Below the pieces are notes generated by a model. That model saw only the letters and a list, made by a program, of their open reading frames with translations, did not search any database and was not told the origin of the DNA. A stretch of DNA of 64,000 bases from Mercurialis annua. Its lineage: Eukaryota; Streptophyta; Magnoliopsida; Malpighiales; Euphorbiaceae. Shown here piece after piece: positions 60,565 through 64,000 of this stretch; position 1 is the first letter of the stretch; each line of letters opens with the position of its first letter. A program made the position numbers and the translations under genes. The stretch is taken from contig NC_065573.1 of assembly GCF_937616625.2 (NCBI RefSeq), forward strand, positions 1,770,001 through 1,834,000, given 5' to 3'.

Positions 60565-60917
60565 TGTAATATCCCGTAAAATTTTACATTTTTTTTACAT
60601 TTAAATTCCGACATTTTTTCCCGGTCGTTTTGAAGTAATTTCGATATTAGTGGCTTGGTTCGGGTTGTTTGGTTTGGGTGTGATTTTATTGGTTTAACCA
60701 ATTATATTTTTAAATCATAAAAAAAAAAAAAAAATTTGAATTCAGTCATTCCCGTTCGGGAATCTCATTTTTTGGGCCTGGTCTCGTTCGAGACCAGGCA
60801 TTCCCGAACGGGAATCATGGCCTGAAAGGCCATTCCCGTTCGGGAATCACACAGCCCATAGGACCCCTTCGTTTGGCCCTTTTCGACCTCGTTTACGGCC
60901 CGCTTCCACTCGTTATT
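60565..60917 (+). mobile_element. 5' tip of a further LTR, cut by the next insertion
   Basis: Starts TGTAATATCCCGTAAAATTT and resembles the LTR B start, but its U3 is distinct. It contains a poly-A run (60719-60734) and the palindrome cluster 60748-60847. It stops at 60917 where a minus-strand LTR begins. If the latter is a clean insertion, the rest of this LTR lies past the window after a repeat of TTATT (60913-60917). Confidence 0.85.
60748..60847 (+). repeat. palindrome cluster with two arm types
   Basis: ATTCCCGTTCGGGAAT at 60748-60763 and 60832-60847 and its complement form at 60800-60815. Between them lies one palindrome with 11-bp arms and core TCTCGTTCGAGA (60776-60799), plus GGCCTGAAAGGCC at 60819-60831. 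Confidence 0.88.
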
Positions 60918-61593
60918 TGTCACGACCCAAATTATTGAGCCGCGACCGGCGCTAGGGAATGGGAGTGGTAGCTCCAAAACCCGTAGCAAGCCTGAAAATA
61001 CATACTAATTTTTTTTTTTTTGCAAATCAAATTATATCTCGTATATCATAATAATATCAAAATATACACGACCCCTGTTTGAAATACATATCAGAGTTAA
61101 AGCGCTTCACAAATAGAGTCTGACTATTCTAAACTACTGCGGACTTGCTAGAATGAGAACCTAGTCTCATGACTCGTACTACTTCCGAGAATTAAAACTT
61201 CGGAAGCTTCATTCTCCACATCATACCTAACTCAACCTGTAAAAATTGGAATAACAACGGGGTCAGTATAAAACTGAGTGAATACACATAATTACAAGTA
61301 ATATTGCATAAAGGGTGAAAACGTTTAAAAACCTCTTTATGTAGAAAATATTCTTTTTGAATTATACTTCACACGATCTTATTCCCAAACATACTTCGTA
61401 TGTTCGTTCATACTATCGGAGGCCATGTACGTGTCATAAACTAAGCGTTTATGTTATAGACGTACTTGATATCCTTGCCTCGCTCTTATGTTTCATGTAC
61501 GTTTATACTGCGTACGTGCTTGACATGTTTTGTTTACTGTTATAGTTTTGATTGTCTTTATTTTTCTTATTAAGTTTCTCTAACTTCATTTTT

Positions 61594-61793
61594 CTGACAT
61601 CGATAGCAAAGCCAACCGATGTGTTTCATCTGTCTGACATCGATAGCAAAGCCAACCGATGTATTACGCATATCTGACATCGATAGCAAAGCCAACCGAT
61701 GTGTTTTACATATCTGACATCGATAGCCAAGCCAACCGATGTGTCTTTAATCATCTGACATCGATAGCCACGCCAACCGATGTGTCTTATCTC
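61594..61793. repeat. 40-bp minisatellite, five copies
   Basis: Units start at 61594, 61634, 61674, 61714 and 61755 with CTGACATCGATAGC and contain GCCAACCGATGT. Each unit holds the inverted pair ACATCG / CGATGT. It sits about 350 bp upstream (element sense) of CTGACCCCGTTG, the place where the other LTRs carry unrelated minisatellites. Confidence 0.9.
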
Positions 61794-62934
61794 ATATCTT
61801 AATTATTGCTCTTGTTTCATATTGATTCTCGATATATATTATACTTGATTTTATCTTTATATGAGTCCCGAGGACTATTATCGAGAATAGGTAGATACAG
61901 GTCTCGGGATACCTCTACCGAGTTCAACCTTGTATCTCAGTTCTTATATTTGGTTATACCATCGTACAACTTCTCGTTTTACGTTTATTATTTAATTATA
62001 TATTTTCCGTTATGTTGTATTGATCCTTTATGGACCATAACATGCACATTGCAATCTACAATCATACATCTATAACACACGCACGTATGGTATTCGTTAT
62101 AATTAGAAGTACGTATGGGAACGTACTATATTTCTTTGTAAACATATGAATAATAGTACATATGGGAATGTACTATACTTTTCTCGTGCATATTTGGTTC
62201 GATACTTGTATATTGCTTAACCTCTTTCCCAGTATTTTAAACAGATATGTTCTTTTCATCTATTTATATTATTCTTAAAATAACGCAGTACGGAAAGTAA
62301 TCATTTTCAAAACATACATACATATACTTTTTCAAACATATTATTAAACATATAAGTATTCATATAGTCGCCCGTATATAAAAATACGCGACTTTATGAA
62401 TATTAACGAGTAATTAAAATGTACTCACAGTGACTGCTATCCAATCTACCGCAATGCTACTAATCTATCACACAGGTTCTATGCATTGTCCGATCTTGTA
62501 GCTATTCCAGCTCATCGGTATGGTAGCTCGTCGATACGTCAGTTCCTATTCAAATCATATGTACGTTTAATCCATAAACATAGGCTTAATATCAAAATCC
62601 TAAGTTATAAACTTAGGTTAATATAATCGTAGTTCAAATACAACTTTTAACCTTGATCGTATTCTAATACTTAGTCGAGATACTTGTTATATCTCTTAAT
62701 CGTATTCCAATACGTATGATACCTTCAAACTTTAGGGTTTAGTTTCATTCCGATGAAGTTTCAAGTAGTTTTCAGGACAATGCGCAGGTGCTGCCTGCGC
62801 ACTGACACTGTTTAGTAAAACGACGATCTCTCCCAATTGAACCGTTGGATCGACATGAAATTTGACAGACGCGTTCCTAAGAGGCAAATCTATAAACTGA
62901 CCGTTGGGATTTTGAATCTGGCAAGTTTTAGATA

Positions 62935-63075
62935 GTGTGCGAACGCACACAATAGGTGTGCGAACGCACACCCTAATTTTAAGGAGTGTGCGAACGCACA
63001 CTCAATGTGTGCGAACGTACAACCTTATTTTTAAGGAGTGTGCGAACGCACACTCAATGTGTGCGAACGCACACC
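62935..63075. repeat. GTGTGCGAACGCACAC palindrome cluster
   Basis: Six copies at about 62935, 62955, 62985, 63005, 63038 and 63058, with 7-9-bp arms around the AA centre. One copy (63005) has a broken right arm (GTACAA). Copies come in pairs separated by CAAT, with TTTTTAAGGAG between pairs. Confidence 0.92.
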
Positions 63076-63442
63076 CTTAACAGCCCCCGAAAAGTCGTTT
63101 TCCGGGGCTTTTCAGCCATTCCGACGTGCTATACATTCAACTATACAAAACCCGCATCTCGGTTTTCATTAGAACGCTATAATAACTTCAAAAACGTCGA
63201 ATTCAATCCAAAAACTCAATCTCACTAAAACAGCAATACATATTCGATTTTTAACCAAATTTCTTGAAGATTTACCTTGAAACGAAGCTTAGGATCGATA
63301 GAGGATTCGATTCTGAAGAAATCGCCGCGAAAATCACTCGATTCGGACGTCGAACGGCGAAACGGCGGCGAAACGACGGTAATCGACGTTATTTCCTTCA
63401 CTCTCTCGATCCTTCTTCTGCTCCTGATTCATATCCTCATTT

Positions 63443-63450
63443 CTTATATA
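63443..63450 (-). promoter_or_regulatory. candidate TATA box of the 60918-63905 LTR
   Basis: TATATAAG on the minus strand, about 455 bp from the LTR start. The palindrome cluster lies 370-510 bp downstream of it, so here the palindromes would be transcribed. Confidence 0.5.
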
Positions 63451-63905
63451 ACATGGCTAAAATGCCACTTTAATTCTTATCCTTTTTGTTTACTATCCTT
63501 TATCCTTTAAACTTCTCTTTTGTACGATTTAGTCCATAACTAAATCGATAAACTCTTAAATTATTACTGTTACGTATTATTTATATCCGATAAATAATAC
63601 GAAGCTCGATATTAACACTTTCCCGTCAAAATTCAATATTTCCATTTCCGACACAAAGTGGCTAAATTACCACTTTGGTCCCTGTACTCTATTATGGGCT
63701 TTACTTGACATTTTTCCTTTTAATTCCAATTCTAATTTTAGAATTGAAATATAACCGTAATTTCCTCATAATTAATTTCCTGAAACCGACCTACTAAAAT
63801 TTATTTATCTAAATTTTATCTGAAAACTTTCTGATAACGCCAGCCTGGCGAATCCAAACTGGACACGTTTTCCAATTAGCTAATAAATTATTTTGGGGTA
63901 TTACA

Positions 63906-64000
63906 TTCTTCCCCCCTTATAAAAATTCGTCCTCGAATTTTCATATACCTTCCTTAAATACCTTGTTTAATCGTATTCTTACAAATTGCTATAATGGTTT
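63906..64000 (-). other. polypurine tract (63906-63918) and internal end of the minus-strand element
   Basis: The minus strand reads AAGGGGGGAAGAA before the LTR start. Just inside lies AATTCGAGGACGAATTT, the same pre-PPT motif as at 33440-33460. Nothing else can be said of the remaining ~60 bp. Confidence 0.85.

Larger units (their letters stand above)
60918..63905 (-). mobile_element. LTR (2,988 bp) of a minus-strand element continuing past the window
   Basis: Minus-strand start TGTAATACCCC at 63905, end GGGTCGTGACA at 60918, with a PPT immediately right. It is therefore the 3' LTR of an element whose internal domain lies beyond 64000. It keeps CTGACCCCGTTG (near 61253-61264 reversed) but differs from the other LTRs in most of U3-R. 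It contains a 40-bp minisatellite, the GTGTGCGAACGCACAC cluster and a TATA-like word at 63443-63450. Short frames such as 62732-63001 overlap the palindromes and are not supported as genes. Confidence 0.9.

Noticed and set aside
62732..63001. 89-codon minus-strand frame beginning in the palindrome cluster
   Set aside because: It lies inside an LTR, its N-terminal VCVRT repeats are just the GTGTGCG palindromes translated, and I recognise no domain.
1..64000. Host genes, tRNA or rRNA genes, telomere repeats
   Set aside because: None seen: every long stretch is assigned to LTR elements or satellite, and TGGTATCAGAGC matches are primer-binding sites, not tRNA genes.

Overview
The window is gene-poor, AT-rich plant nuclear DNA made almost entirely of nested long-LTR Ty3/gypsy retrotransposons and one large satellite array. 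The plant assignment rests on a chromodomain-bearing integrase of the Tekay (Del) chromovirus type, primer-binding sites TGGTATCAGAGC complementary to plant initiator tRNA-Met, LTRs of about 2.9-3.1 kb running from TGTAATATCCC to GGGTCGTGACA, and CpG-decayed satellite DNA. I saw no host protein gene, tRNA, rRNA or CRISPR array. The species cannot be named from this.

Layout. 1-6032: end of one LTR (1-1244) inside the 3' internal part of an older element, then a full LTR (2356-5422) that has a polypurine tract on its left and a primer-binding site on its right, then a leader remnant joined to an inverted LTR tip. 6033-27430: a head-to-tail satellite of about 357 monomers of 60 bp, with local 600-bp and multi-kb segment duplications. 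27431-29316: an inverted LTR fragment. 29317-30117: about 13 satellite monomers in the opposite orientation, fused at 30117/30118 to the first codons of a gag gene. 30118-43216: a minus-strand Tekay element with degenerate gag and pol. Its 3' LTR (30548-33422) is shared with the truncated second copy at 30118-30547. Its 5' LTR (38362-43216) is split by a solo Copia-like LTR (39072-41066) with a perfect GTTAC target duplication. 43217-44382: a second, U3-only piece of the same Copia-like LTR.

44383-64000: a plus-strand LTR (44383-57657) is split by a complete non-autonomous element, 46002-56315 (10,314 bp, LTRs 3,106 and 3,108 bp, target duplication CATGC, PBS, PPT, no gag or pol). This is a LARD-like derivative. 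The outer element's own internal domain (57658-60564) is a diverged, equally non-coding relative. It ends at another LTR tip (60565), which is cut by a minus-strand LTR (60918-63905) whose element continues past the right edge.

How the parts fit: only the Tekay element ever had gag, protease, RT, RNase H and integrase, and this copy is dead (three nonsense or frameshift lesions, a protease-RT deletion, altered catalytic residues). The LARD-like elements share its LTR ends, PBS and leader, so they probably used proteins from intact Tekay relatives elsewhere.

The most interesting unexplained structures are: a roughly 450-bp non-coding block bounded by inverted repeats and kept in two diverged LARD internal domains; arrays of palindromes in three LTR families that all have the centre CG-AA/TT-CG but different arms; and a 60-bp satellite built on 10-bp and 30-bp sub-periods of AAACGTT.
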